Shown here piece after piece: positions 30,535 to 39,642 of a DNA stretch of 64,000 nucleotides. The DNA is taken from the NCBI GenBank assembly GCA_031761405.1, contig JASEVX010000006.1:32863359-32927358 (forward strand), read 5' to 3'. The notes beneath the pieces are model-generated. The model had not been told where the DNA came from. It ran no database searches and was given only the letters and a program-made list of their open reading frames with translations. Position 1 is the first letter of the stretch. Each line of letters begins with the position of its first letter. The translations under genes were made by a program, and so were the position numbers. This DNA is from Serripes groenlandicus. Taxonomy: Eukaryota; Mollusca; Bivalvia; Cardiida; Cardiidae.

Positions 30535-30957
30535 ACCCATTCCGACGACAATGAAGCAGACAACTTTTTAAATCTTTGTGGCAAAAGAGAAATTTCACAT
30601 AATCAGCTCAATGGTTTAAAAACAAACTAGAAATATCAATGAAGGTGATGAATACCCCCAGCTGGTGCCTGACAAGATACATAAGATACATAAGGGGCCA
30701 TAACTCATTTAAAAATAATTCCAGTGCAACACACCGACAATATGCACAACTAGGCTTGGTATCAATCATTCTTGTGAAGTTATATTGAATTTTGACGAAG
30801 GGTTGCTGAGAAATAGTGTTCACAAGAAATGCACAGACCAACGGACCGACGGACAAACCACTATATATCTGGGGGTATAATCAACAATTGTAGAGATTTT
30901 ACAAGATGGTATCAAAGTTGTCTGCTTCAAATTTGCTGTATGTGGGGAAAGGTAACT
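30535..30957 (-). mobile_element. Degraded TTAA-MITE split by a Helentron-like element
   Basis: Left part CCCATTCCGACGAC ... GAGAAATTTCAC; right part TTGTAGAGATTTTAC ... GTATGTGGGGAAAGGTAA from 30885. Confidence 0.7.
30607..30880 (+). mobile_element. Helentron-like element, class F (ATACCCCC/GGGGGTAT)
   Basis: AACAAACTAGAAATATCAATG, GATGAATACCCCCAG at the 5' end; ACGGACCGACGGACAAACC and CTGGGGGTATAATC at the 3' end. Inserted in the MITE. Confidence 0.75.
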
Positions 30958-31380
30958 AACTCATGAAATCACCATAACTCTAATATCCGAATCAAACTTG
31001 GCCAAGATATTATGCTCATGCAAATGTCACCAAGTTTGTTGACAATTGGATAACTCTAACTTTAGACTTTGTACTAATTCACTGGAGTGACCTGCCCTTA
31101 CCATTACATTATAGAGTCTGTAGGTGAATAAGTACAAAGTCTAACAAAACACGGAAATGTTTGACAATAACACGAAAATAAATTGAGTCCGTGGGTGATA
31201 TAGTACAAGCTTAACAACAACCTTTTTTTAGGAATAAACAATTACTAATAGGATTGACTGTGGTTTTGATAAACGTCAATACCATTTGCTTTTGTATCCT
31301 AGCAATTTATTTATAAATCCATTTCGTAAACGTGACTTATTATTGGACATTTAATTCTGAACTTTTCTGTTTCTGGGTAG
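30958..31380. other. No clear feature
   Basis: Some Helentron-core-like phrases (CACCATAACTCTAATATCC, CCAAGTTTGTTGAC) but no ends; presumed intron. Confidence 0.3.
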
Positions 31381-31424
31381 TAACTTGTTTTCCACCAAGA
31401 AAGTGTGGTTGTACCTGACACAAG
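31381..31424 (+). CDS. Candidate exon P7 of plus-strand gene P
   Basis: Strong acceptor (CTTTTCTGTTTCTGGGTAG). With CC from P6 the first codon is Pro, then NLFSTKKVWLYLTQ and one G before a weak GTCCAG donor. The minus strand has a competing phase-0 run (VQPHFLGGKQVTTQKQ) after GTGTCAG that could belong to gene M1. Low certainty. Confidence 0.25.
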
Positions 31425-31584
31425 GTCCAGTCAATTAACCAATCATTTCTCATCAAATAATCTAGGCTTATATACCTATAACAAATTATTCTTTTGTTTG
31501 AGGTCAAACTATATTTATAAAGAAAAATGTTGTATTTACTGACCGATAAGTCATGTGACTACGACAATTCAATTTATTCTACAG

Positions 31585-31848
31585 AGATTGATTGATTGAT
31601 TGTTTGTTTGTAGTTTAACGCTGCTTTCAACAATTGTTCAGATATATCACAGCCTTACCTGGGTAAGTTACTAGTACTACTGGTCCATTTATACTGACAC
31701 CAGCCAGTCTGTCGTAATGCTAACTCCGCAACCCTGAGCGCCAAGGACGGCAGCCGTTACTACCATTTTTAAAGCTTTTGGTCTGACCCAGCCAGGGATC
31801 GAACCCGCAACCTCTCGCACCGAGGCGGTATATTGTACAGAGAGAATA
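31585..31848 (-). mobile_element. SINE S3, minus orientation, near full length
   Basis: (TTGA)(TTTG)n tail, GTTTAACGCTGCTTTCAAC, CAGCCAGTCTGTCGTAATGC, GGACGGCAGCCGTTAC, B-box complement GGGATCGAACCCG. Confidence 0.85.
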
Positions 31849-31860
31849 ACAGCACATGAT

Positions 31861-32192
31861 ATAACTCTTTCTCACACACAATTATTCCGCAACAGACGAC
31901 TTTAAAATTATTTTGGAAACAATATAAACAAGAGCACTGCGTACGGCAGACGCTCGACTGATAGGGAGAAAACAGAAGGAAAAAAAAGCTGATCTAAACA
32001 AAAAACCTTAACCGGCCTCCGCCGCCACCAGGGTCATGACAATAGCTCTCGTTTTTTTTCAAAAGTCGAGCTAAAAATCTCTATAAATGAAAGTATAATA
32101 ATTGAATAGAGTTGAAAACGTTGTGACAAAAGGAGAAATTGCTCCTTTTGTTACAATGTTTTCTAAAAGCGTCTGTATGTGGGAAAAGGATA
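31861..32192 (+). mobile_element. TTAA-MITE interrupted by a class A Helentron-like element
   Basis: MITE sequence is continuous across the insert: GGAAACAATATA | ATCTCTATAAATGAAAG. The right end GTGGGAAAAGGATAA is slightly eroded. Confidence 0.85.
31926..32076 (+). mobile_element. Helentron-like element, class A, minimal 150-bp form
   Basis: AACAAGAGCACTGCGTACGG, GACGCTCGACTGATAG ... CATGACAATAGCTCTCG, AAAAGTCGAGCTAAAA. No tandem core; GCTCGACT pairs with AGTCGAGC. Confidence 0.85.
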
Positions 32193-32359
32193 ACAAAATG
32201 TTTATTTAAACAGAAGGTTACTTAAATGAGCTGTCTAGTTCTAAATCAGATCTTAAAGGCCAAAATCTAATATCATTTATCATCTATATCCTGATGACCA
32301 TTATACCGTCTGATTTACCAAATTGGGTTTTCTCTGGTCAATTTCATGTCAGTGCATCT

Positions 32360-32730
32360 TTAACCCCCCCTTTCCCACATACAACAAATATGCAGCAGAC
32401 GACTTTAAAAATGTTTACTAAACTAGAATGTAGTGCTCCGTGGAGCATGTGTGTCACCTGCACCTGCTCATTGAAAGTGTGATGAAAAAGTGTGACGAGA
32501 AAGTGTGACGGACAGACAGACAGACAGACGGACGGATGGACAGACGCTGGACAAAAAAAAAAGTAATCCCTAAGTACCTACCATGCTACGCAGGGTGACA
32601 CAAAAATATGGAAAATCTCTATTATTGTAGGTATAATTACTGAAAAAAGTTAAAAACTTTGTGGCAAAAGGTGAAATTGCTTGATTTATTTTCAACTCTA
32701 TTCAATAATCATTTGTAAGAAAGGGTTTAA
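32360..32730 (+). mobile_element. TTAA-MITE interrupted by a class D Helentron-like element
   Basis: Left TTAACCCCCCCTTTCCC to GACTTTAAAAATGTTTA; resumes at AATATGGAAAATCTC; ends AAGAAAGGGTTTAA. Confidence 0.85.
32416..32609 (+). mobile_element. Helentron-like element, class D
   Basis: ACTAGAATGTAGTGCTCCGTGGAGCA, TGTGTCACCTGC, a (GACA)/(GACG) tract, and CAGGGTGACACAAAAA. TGTCACC pairs with GGTGACA. About 85-90% like 10333-10497. Confidence 0.85.
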
Positions 32731-32860
32731 TGCTAGCTAGTGAATCAATCACAGACATTGATATGCCATTGTGAATGAAGCTAATCAAAGACTTAATCCC
32801 AATAAAAGACAATTGCTAACTACAAACAGAATGGTTGTTTTCTCCTCCGCTATTACATAC

Positions 32861-32940
32861 GAGTCTCAAACCATCCTCCGCCCATTCGATGACATATTGC
32901 ATTATGGTGCAAATAAACTTAATGTCCTGTCTTGTCCAGA
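32861..32940 (-). CDS. Second coding exon of minus-strand gene M1
   Basis: An 80-bp segment ending at a GTATGT donor (32855-32860). It begins with two bases (TC) that complete the codon begun by the 33987-34131 exon (A+TC = Ile). It reads WTRQDIKFICTIMQY and VIEWAEDGLRL; 17 of 26 codons start with a purine. The acceptor tract (AACATAATGGAATCAG) is only fair. The phase agreement with the first exon is the main support. Product not recognised. Confidence 0.4.
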
Positions 32941-33000
32941 CTGATTCCATTATGTTCCAAATTGGACATTGAAGGCCAATCATACGATTTATAAAAAAAA

Positions 33001-33208
33001 TCACTTTCTAACGAATCTGCAGCATACGGCTTTTGAAAACATAGTGACAAAAGAAGAAATTGCTCATAACGAGCAATTTCTCCCTTTGCCACAATGTTTT
33101 CCATTTTTCGTCATAGTTTATCGATTCAATTATAAAGATTTTCTATTTTTTGACAAAATATGTTCAAAGTCGTCTGCTGCAGAATTGTCGTATGAGGAAA
33201 AGGGTTAA
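33001..33208 (-). mobile_element. TTAA-MITE between short direct repeats
   Basis: The left end is eroded (TCACTTTCTAACG); the hairpin GCTCATAACGAGC is intact. Flanks GAAGGCCAATCATACG (32967) and GAAGGCTAATCATACA (33213) are duplicated over about 27 bp. Confidence 0.85.
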
Positions 33209-33369
33209 TATGAAGGCTAATCATACAATTTATAAAACATCTACGTCCAAGCTAATGGTAGGAATATTGTGACATAAACGGAATTGACTTTCTTCGGGTT
33301 ATTTAGGTAAGTAGACCTTTTGAATTGAGTCCAGACATCTCGGTACATTTTGTTCCCCTCTATTTGACT

Positions 33370-33583
33370 CCCCTTTCCCACATACAACACATCTGCAGCA
33401 GACAACTTTGAAAAACGTTTAGTCATAAATATGGAAACTCCCTATAAATGATGAATGATTATCAAATAAAGTTAAAACATTCGGGCCAGAGGAGAAATTG
33501 CTTAAATTCTCCTTTACCTACCATTTTTTTAAGTTTTCTGCTGCAGTGGCGTCAAAAAGCATCTGCATGTTGATAAGGGTTAA
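33370..33583 (+). mobile_element. TTAA-MITE copy, diverged
   Basis: CCCCTTTCCCACATACAAC ... GTTGATAAGGGTTAA; the hairpin is decayed. Confidence 0.8.
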
Positions 33584-33636
33584 ACAATTGAAGAAGTATA
33601 GAAAGAGTCCAAGCCAGCCTGTCATCATGGAATTAT

Positions 33637-33664
33637 CCTCATTAGTCGCCGGGCAGAAGCCCGC
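33637..33664. repeat. GC-rich stem-loop
   Basis: AGTCGCCGGGC agaa GCCCGCGACT forms a near-perfect 10-bp stem in AT-rich surroundings. It could be the terminal hairpin of an undefined mobile element; no element boundary was identified. Confidence 0.5.
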
Positions 33665-33986
33665 GACTTCTATTTTTAATAGCTTTTCGGAAATCACATG
33701 GGAGGGCGGCTTATTATTAGAAAGAAACAAATCTAGATGATTTGAACATATTACAATTGTGGTTGTTTACGAACACTAATAAATGACACATCTAAAATGA
33801 AATAAATATTCCGATTTTTTAATGTTTGCAGTTTTTTTATTTCACTCGCATTTAAGTTTTTTGTCTTATTTACGAAGACAAAAGTGGTCCCTTCAAGACG
33901 TGAACCAACACCCCCTAATGCAGACTCTTATGTGTCATCATTGAGGTCAATTTCGGATTCTCCTTTTAATAGCAATTTTAACTTAC

Positions 33987-34131
33987 TAAATGTTGTTTTC
34001 ATGTTTAAAGAGATGTCTTGATTTGTGTAGAAATCATTTAATAATGTTAATCCATGAATATCTAAAGTAGGAACTGTTTCTAAGCTAAATATAGACCCTA
34101 TTCTGTTGTGTAGTTTCGTGACCTTTAACAT
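33987..34131 (-). CDS. First coding exon of minus-strand gene M1
   Basis: An ATG at 34129-34131 opens 48 codons that run to a perfect GTAAGT donor (33981-33986), leaving one A. The peptide begins MLKVTKLHNRIGSIF and ends SLNMKTTF; about 60% of codons start with a purine. It has no signal peptide or membrane segment. The start is chosen because it is the first ATG, 8 bp from an NRF-1-type site, and a TAA would otherwise end the frame inside the intron. The leftover base is in phase with the 32861-32940 exon. Function unknown. Confidence 0.45.
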
Positions 34132-34138
34132 CGATTTT

Positions 34139-34150
34139 CGCGCATGCGCA
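34139..34150. promoter_or_regulatory. NRF-1-type palindromic site, candidate promoter of M1
   Basis: CGCGCATGCGCA matches the NRF-1 consensus YGCGCAYGCGCR exactly and lies in a locally CpG-rich spot of an AT-rich window, just upstream of the M1 ATG. NRF-1 sites typically mark TATA-less, often bidirectional, promoters in animals. An open segment on the other strand starts at 34190. Confidence 0.45.
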
Positions 34151-34189
34151 TTTCGATATGAAAAAGCGAGTGATATTATTTTATTTTAG

Positions 34190-34315
34190 ACAAGTACAAG
34201 ACGAATGTTTGACGCAAAGCGTCAAAGAGAAGCCGCAATATTTCGTTGTACATGTAGAAATAAGAAAAAAAGAACATTTTTAAATCCACAAACAATAGAA
34301 CAATTTAAACTGTAG
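34190..34315 (+). CDS. Possible short exon or dispersed repeat with reading frame
   Basis: After TTATTTTATTTTAG the plus strand is open for 41 codons to a TAG: TSTRRMFDAKRQREAAIF, then RCTCRNKKKRTFLNP. An inverted copy at 13845-13945 keeps TRRMFD and QREAA but is frameshifted after that. It could be a duplicated exon of a basic protein or simply a repeat. Confidence 0.25.
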   Translation, partial: TSTRRMFDAKRQREAAIFRCTCRNKKKRTFLNPQTIEQFKL

Positions 34316-34789
34316 ACGGTAATGCTGATATATTTCTCCTTTTGAAGACTTTTGTGTGTTTTCTTCAAATTACCTCCCTTTAAAGCAATACCAGGATATT
34401 TACCTTGTGATTCGAATAAGATTGACAAACATTGAAATTATATGAATGAATACTATTATTTAAATAAGTAACAACAGCAAAATTAAATTTAAGCCAGATA
34501 AATGTGTACACATTTCGTTAATTTTTTATAGATACCCTAATGTATAGGTATGAATATAAACTTTATAAGCAAATGTTTTCATTTCAACGTTCCTAATGTT
34601 TGAATAGACTAAGGAAAGTCAAGAATACATAAATAAATCAATGCAGTCTTTTCCGGCGACATTGATGCCTTGCATCAACTTTCTCTTGTTGGTGTATAAT
34701 TTTGCTCCTAGAATAGTCAACCATTGGTGTGTATGGGATAAATAGGGATTATTATGTTGCAGTAGTGATATATGGATTTGTATTGTAAT
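34316..34789. other. No recognised feature
   Basis: AT-rich; includes the left 8-bp duplication of the hAT element (34782-34789). Confidence 0.4.
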
Positions 34790-35459
34790 TAGGGCTGTAA
34801 CGATTACACTAGGTGGCGAATACGATTTCTATCACGAATACAGGGTAACGAATACGAATATTTATTGTAAACACAAATTAAATCAAGAGTTCAAATGATT
34901 AGAAAAAGTATAATGATTGACTAGTAAGTCTTGTCACTCTTGTGACAAATAAAATCCAAGTAGAACAGTATAGAAGTTAATAACGTTTTCTAGTCTTTGT
35001 CCATTGTCCATAGTCGACATGCTTGTGATCCTTAAAAGAATATCAACGGGTTCGCCATTTTTTGTTGACGGATTTCGGTTGTCTTTTAATGGTTCAAAAT
35101 TCATACAAAACACATTTTAAACACACAAAAACGTATGTCAAAATAAATCGTAGCAAAAACAACATCAAATATATTTTGAGAAAATGAAAAAATAAAATGT
35201 CGCAAAATCAGTGGTCAGCTGTTGTAGGTGGGGTACTATATAAATATAGCACCGAATGCGCTATGAAACAAAACAGGTTTGCAAGTGTGACAAAAGTTTT
35301 GTTATGTTTGTAGTTCAATTACATTGAATTAAGTTTAAATCATACAGCTTTTGATTATATTCGTAAATATTCGGTTCTGGATGACGCGAATAACGAATAC
35401 GTATCGTACAGACCTGTATTCGGTTATATCGAATATTCGAATGTATCGTTACAGCCCTA
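34790..35459. mobile_element. Non-autonomous hAT element with 8-bp target duplication
   Basis: Terminal inverted repeats TAGGGCTGTAACGAT / ATCGTTACAGCCCTA, with subterminal CGAATACGA and ATATTCG motifs. Flanked by ATTGTAAT at 34782-34789 and 35460-35467. The 8-bp duplication and TAGGGnTG ends are typical of hAT transposons. 670 bp, no transposase. Confidence 0.9.
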
Positions 35460-35697
35460 ATTGTAATACCAGGCAAGTGGAAAAATTTATATCACGCTAT
35501 AGACTGAAGGTCAAGAGAGATGTCAATTTGACCACACCCCTAGCAGACAATTCAAAGCCATGTCTCACTACTGCAGAATACTTTTCCTTATCATATACTT
35601 AGTGTAACTTTTAAGACAGAATAAATAAATTATTTTACAAATTTCAATATTTTCAATAACTAATTTTCACACTTTACACATTAATAAAAACATATCA

Positions 35698-35939
35698 AGG
35701 GCTTGGCGTGAAACAGTTGTAACTTAAAACCTTTTTTGAAAACCCTGGTTTAGGGGCAATTACGACCCTTTTGTAAACAATGCAAATTTAGGTGCCATTG
35801 CTCAGAACGAGCAATGGCACCTAAATTTCCATTGTTTACCAAAGAAAATTATTTAATGCTTATAAAGACTTTATGGCGAGGTGATTAACCTTGGTAAAAA
35901 ATTACCAATTTTAGTTACAACCGTTTCACGCCAAGCCCT
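35698..35939. mobile_element. Palindromic MITE with 31-bp central hairpin
   Basis: Ends AGGGCTTGGCGTGAAAC / GTTTCACGCCAAGCCCT pair over about 30 bp. The centre 35770-35840 folds with arms GTAAACAATG, AAATTTAGGTGCCATTGCTC. The target duplication is not evident, so the superfamily is unassigned. Confidence 0.8.
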
Positions 35940-36074
35940 CGAATTATGATTGGCATGTGAAACAGGCTCCACTACCACATTTTGAATGACGTCAAATCAT
36001 ATCTCAACAACGTGGTTGGCATGAGGAATCGCATTGCATTACTCCGGCAAGTGATCCTCAGTGTGGCATATAAT

Positions 36075-36244
36075 GGCTCTCTTGTGTAATGTTATCAAAG
36101 TCGCCCACCTGCTGCAGAAGAGAAAATCTCTATAATTGAATGGATAACCTATGACTAAAAGTAGAAAACATTGTGGCAAAAGGAGAAATTGCACGTTTTG
36201 TGCAATTTCTTCTTTTGTCACTATGTTTTCAAAAAGCTGTCTAC
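36075..36244 (+). mobile_element. TTAA-MITE fragment, rearranged, GCAC/GTGC hairpin
   Basis: A piece of the right arm (GTTATCAAAGTCG, CTGCTGCAGAAG) is joined to the middle of another copy (GAAAATCTCTATAATTG...). It ends CAAAAAGCTGTCTAC. Confidence 0.75.
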
Positions 36245-36245
36245 A

Positions 36246-36475
36246 TTAACCCTTTCCCTCATACGACAATTCTGCAGCAGACGACTTTGGAACGTATTTT
36301 GTCAAAAAATAGAAAATCTCTATAATTGAATGGATAACCTATGACTAAAATTGGAAAACATTGTGGCAAAAGGAGAAATTGCTCGTCTTGAGCAATTTTT
36401 TTCTTTTTCACTTTTATTTGAAAGAGCCGTCTGCTGCAGAGACATCAGAAAGTGTCTATATGAGGGAAGGGTTAA
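36246..36475 (+). mobile_element. TTAA-MITE copy, GCTC/GAGC hairpin
   Basis: Full length with both TTAAs; tip GCTCGTCTTGAGC. Confidence 0.95.
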
Positions 36476-36510
36476 GGGAAAAATATCATTTAAATGTTCA
36501 AACAATTATT

Positions 36511-36670
36511 GGAGAAGCAGGTTTCCTGTTCATCGATGGCAATACAGATCATCATCAATGTCCTGTCGGGAACCAACAACGATTATCTGGAACTACTGCT
36601 GAGCAGCGCACAGTGAAATGGTTATTGCTTTATGCATATTGTGTGGGATGCATTCAGTTGATTACAGTTT
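36511..36670 (+). repeat. Dispersed repeat, copy 1 (copy 2 at 44828)
   Basis: GAAGCAGGTTTCCTGTTCATCG, AACTACTGCTGAGCA, TGCATATTGTGTGGGATGCA are shared with 44828-44985 at roughly 85%. It follows a TTAA-MITE in both places. An open frame exists here but is broken in the other copy. Confidence 0.7.
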
Positions 36671-36836
36671 TGTCAAACGATGAAACATGAAAACAATAAT
36701 TAAACAAGTTGTTACATAATAAAGGCATCAAATATAAAAGAGTAATTGTGGATATTTCCGTGGGTGATTTAATTTGATGGAAGAGCTCTGATAGTTTTGA
36801 TAATGTACGCCTGTGTTCATGAATATAATAATCTCA

Positions 36837-37107
36837 TAAACCCTTTCCCACATACAACAAATCTGCAGCAGACCACTTTGAAAATATACCTGAAATCTTT
36901 TGGAAACTCCCTTTAAATGAAAGTACAATAATTGAATCGAGTTGAAAACATGGTGACAAAAGGAGAAATTGCTTGTTTTGAGTAATTTCTTCTTTTGTTG
37001 CGCTGTTTTCAAAAGCTTTCTGCTGCAGAGGTGTCAGAAAACAGAAAGTGTTTCTACTTTTGCCCAGATGTTATCAAAGCTGCAGATTTGTTGCATGTGA
37101 GAAAGGG
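36837..37107 (+). mobile_element. Composite TTAA-MITE
   Basis: Left ATAAACCCTTTCCCACATAC through GAGGTGTCAGAAAAC, then a second right arm (TTTTGCCCAGATGTTATC, GCAGATTTGTTGCATG). Two copies appear recombined. Confidence 0.75.
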
Positions 37108-37257
37108 AACAGACAAATGCTTAGAACATTGTGGAAAGAAAGACATGACTCAAAATTTATAGGAGAATATTATTCTCCTATTTTCATAATAATTTTAAGT
37201 CCTTTTCAACCATTTTATTTCAAGATATTTTGATTCCTACCCTCATCCCTATTAGTT

Positions 37258-37484
37258 TTAACCCTTTCCCACATGTAAACATTTGGCAGCAGATGACATT
37301 TGAAAACGTCAGGGCAAAAAAGTGAAAAATCTCCATAAATTGGAGTTAAATAGATGTGAAAACATTGTGGCAAACGGTGAAATTGTGCATCATGAGCAAT
37401 TTTACCTTTTGACACAATGGTTTCAAAAGTTGTCTGTTGCAGAGGAGAGGCGTCAGAAAGCGTCTGTATGAGGGAAAGGGTTAA
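37258..37484 (+). mobile_element. TTAA-MITE copy
   Basis: Both TTAAs present; hairpin tip TGTGCATCATGAGCA (imperfect). Confidence 0.9.
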
Positions 37485-37654
37485 AGCAGGCAACCAAATC
37501 AGGTTACTGTTTCTAGAGAGTAAATTAATAAATAAATCACAATGTACATGTACCTAAGTGTACCGTTCCATGTTTAATTTGAATATTTTGAAAACTGAAG
37601 AGCAATTCAACGAGGAAAAGATAACTTGAAGTGTCTGAAACCATTAATGTAATT

Positions 37655-37915
37655 ACAGAGGTCTAGATAAGGAGGGGTATTCAACTCTTTTTCCCACAAT
37701 TCTCTTAATATTACAGCAAATCCTATGTTGTGGGTACTCAAAAGAATGACGTCTCACTGAGACGATTCTTTTGAGTACCCACAACATAGGGTTAGAGGGT
37801 CTAATAAGGATTTTGGAACATGCAAAAACGCCCTCAATTAACAAATCTTAAATGATGGTTAGAGGGTCTAATTAGGATTTTAGAACATGCAAAACGCCTC
37901 TAATCTAGAGATCTT
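37655..37915 (+). mobile_element. Hairpin-core MITE
   Basis: GAGGTCTAGATAAGGAGGGG on the left and CAAAACGCCTCTAATCTAGAG on the right. Core hairpin 37723-37792 (CCTATGTTGTGGGTACTC ... GAGTACCCACAACATAGG). The segment TTAGAGGGTCTAAT...GGATTTT is duplicated near its right end. Confidence 0.8.
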
Positions 37916-37998
37916 AATTAACAAATAAAAAATAATGCACATTGTACAGTACTTATAAAACTCAAACATTGCAGTTCTGCTAAAATGTTAGGTACCAA

Positions 37999-38228
37999 TT
38001 AACCCTTTCCCTCATACGGCAATTTTGCAGCAGACGACTTTGAACATATTTTGTCAAAAAACAGAAAATCTCCATAATTGAATGGATAACCTATGACAAA
38101 AAGTGGAAAACATTGTGGCAAAAGGAGAAATTGTACGTTTTGTGCAATTTCTTTTTTTGTCACTATGTTTTCAAAAAGCTGTCTGCTGCAGAGTCGTCAG
38201 AAAGCGTCTATTTGAGGGAAAGGGTTAA
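37999..38228 (+). mobile_element. TTAA-MITE, first of three in a local array
   Basis: GTACGTTTTGTGC hairpin. The right half has GTCGTCAGAAAGCG and TATTTGAGGG variants. Confidence 0.95.
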
Positions 38229-38285
38229 GAAATGCAAAAGCGTTTCATCTGGTACTCCTCATTGTATTGTGAAAAATTACTTCAA

Positions 38286-38515
38286 TTAACCCTTTCCCTC
38301 ATACAACAATTCTGCAGCAGACGACTTTGAACATATTTTGTCAAAACATAGAAAATCTCTATAATTGAATGGATAACCTATGACTAAAATTGAAAAACAT
38401 TGTGACAAAAGGAGAAATTGCACGTTTTGTGCAATTTCATTTTTTGTCACTATGTTTTCAAAAAGCTGTCTGCTGCAGAGTCGTCAGAAAGCGTCTATTT
38501 GAGGGAAAGGGTTAA
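38286..38515 (+). mobile_element. TTAA-MITE, crossover hybrid
   Basis: Left half identical to the 38573 copy (ACTAAAATTGAAAAACATTG); right half like the 37999 copy (GCTGTCTGCTGCAGAGTCG, TATTTGAGGG). Confidence 0.95.
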
Positions 38516-38572
38516 GAAATGCAAAAGCGTTTCATCTGGTACTCCTCATTGTATTGTGAAAAATTACTTCAA

Positions 38573-38802
38573 TTAACCCTTTCCCTCATACAACAATTCT
38601 GCAGCAGACGACTTTGAACATATTTTGTCAAAACATAGAAAATCTCTATAATTGAATGGATAACCTATGACTAAAATTGAAAAACATTGTGGCAAAAGGA
38701 GAAATTGCTCGTTTTGAGCAATTTCTTCTTTTGTCACTATGTTTTCAAAAAGCCGTCTGCTGCAGAGGCGTCAGAAAGTGTCTATATGAGGGAAAGCTTT
38801 AA
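38573..38802 (+). mobile_element. TTAA-MITE, third of the array
   Basis: GCTCGTTTTGAGC hairpin. The spacer before it (GAAATGCAAAAGCGTTTC ... AAAATTACTTCAA) is identical to that before the hybrid copy. Confidence 0.95.
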
Positions 38803-39024
38803 CCCATTACTGCACAAGAATTTTCATAGGTCGTCTGCTTTACAATCATCAGACGAACAATTTCACCAATCTAGAAAACTGAAAGAATTATATAGATATA
38901 TACAGAGTGGAAAATATTGCAATAAAAGGTGAAATTACTCGTTCTGAGAAATTTCACCTTTTATTGCATTGTTTTCAAAAGTCGTCTGCAGCAGCAGGCG
39001 TCAAATGTCATCTGTGTGAAGTAA
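38799..39024 (+). mobile_element. Diverged relative of the TTAA-MITE sharing its TTAA
   Basis: TTAACCCATTACTGCAC, AAAGGTGAAATTACTCG ... GAGAAATTTCACCTTTTATTGC, TCGTCTGCAGCAGCAGGCGTC, ending GTGTGAAGTAAT. Confidence 0.65.
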
Positions 39025-39211
39025 TACAACACAAATTGATAACATTTCAATGGACTCTTAAACAGTCTCCTTTTGAAAATGAACGAGTTCATCAAAACAA
39101 GAAGGATCTTGATAATACGGACATACACTGGAATCTGCCCCTTAATCCTTCAGGGTCCATGTTATCAGACCAATCAAAATAATTGAAATTTTGATCGAGT
39201 GTCGAGGGAGG

Positions 39212-39352
39212 ATTGATTGATTGTTTGGTGTTGTACGACACTTTCAACAATGTTTTCAGTCTATCACGGGGATTCCTGGGTAAGTTGCCAGTACTACTGG
39301 TCCATATATCCTGACACCTGAGTCGGTCAGTCCTAAAATTTGATCGAGTGTC
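39212..39352 (-). mobile_element. SINE S3 fragment
   Basis: (TTGA)n tail, GACACTTTCAACAATG, GCCAGTACTACTGGTCC, stops at AGTCGGTCAGTCC. Confidence 0.7.
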
Positions 39353-39383
39353 ATGAAATGAACATCAGGTTAGAAGGAGGAGA

Positions 39384-39581
39384 TTAAGCTTTTCCCACAT
39401 ATAACAAATCCGCAGCAGAAGACTTTGAAAATACGGAAAATTTCTATAAATGAAAGTAAAAAACATTGTGGCAAAAGAAGAAATCGCTTGTTTTGAGCAA
39501 TTTCTTCCGTTTGTCACAATGGTTTCCAAAGTTGTCTGCTGCAGAGGCGTCAGAAAGTGTCTGTATGAGGAAAAGGGTTAA
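39384..39581 (+). mobile_element. TTAA-MITE copy, left arm shortened
   Basis: TTAAGCTTTTCCCACATATAAC to GAGGAAAAGGGTTAA; hairpin GCTTGTTTTGAGC. Confidence 0.9.
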
Positions 39582-39597
39582 AAGAAATTGTTGATGC

Positions 39598-39642
39598 TGA
39601 CTCTGGACTCTCACCTTGAGTACTTCTTGCTCAAGGTGAGCT
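39598..39642 (+). mobile_element. Helentron-like class C terminal remnant
   Basis: ACTCTCACCTTGAGTACTTC, GCTCAAGGTGAGCTCAAAAAT; only the 3' hairpin end remains. Confidence 0.55.
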
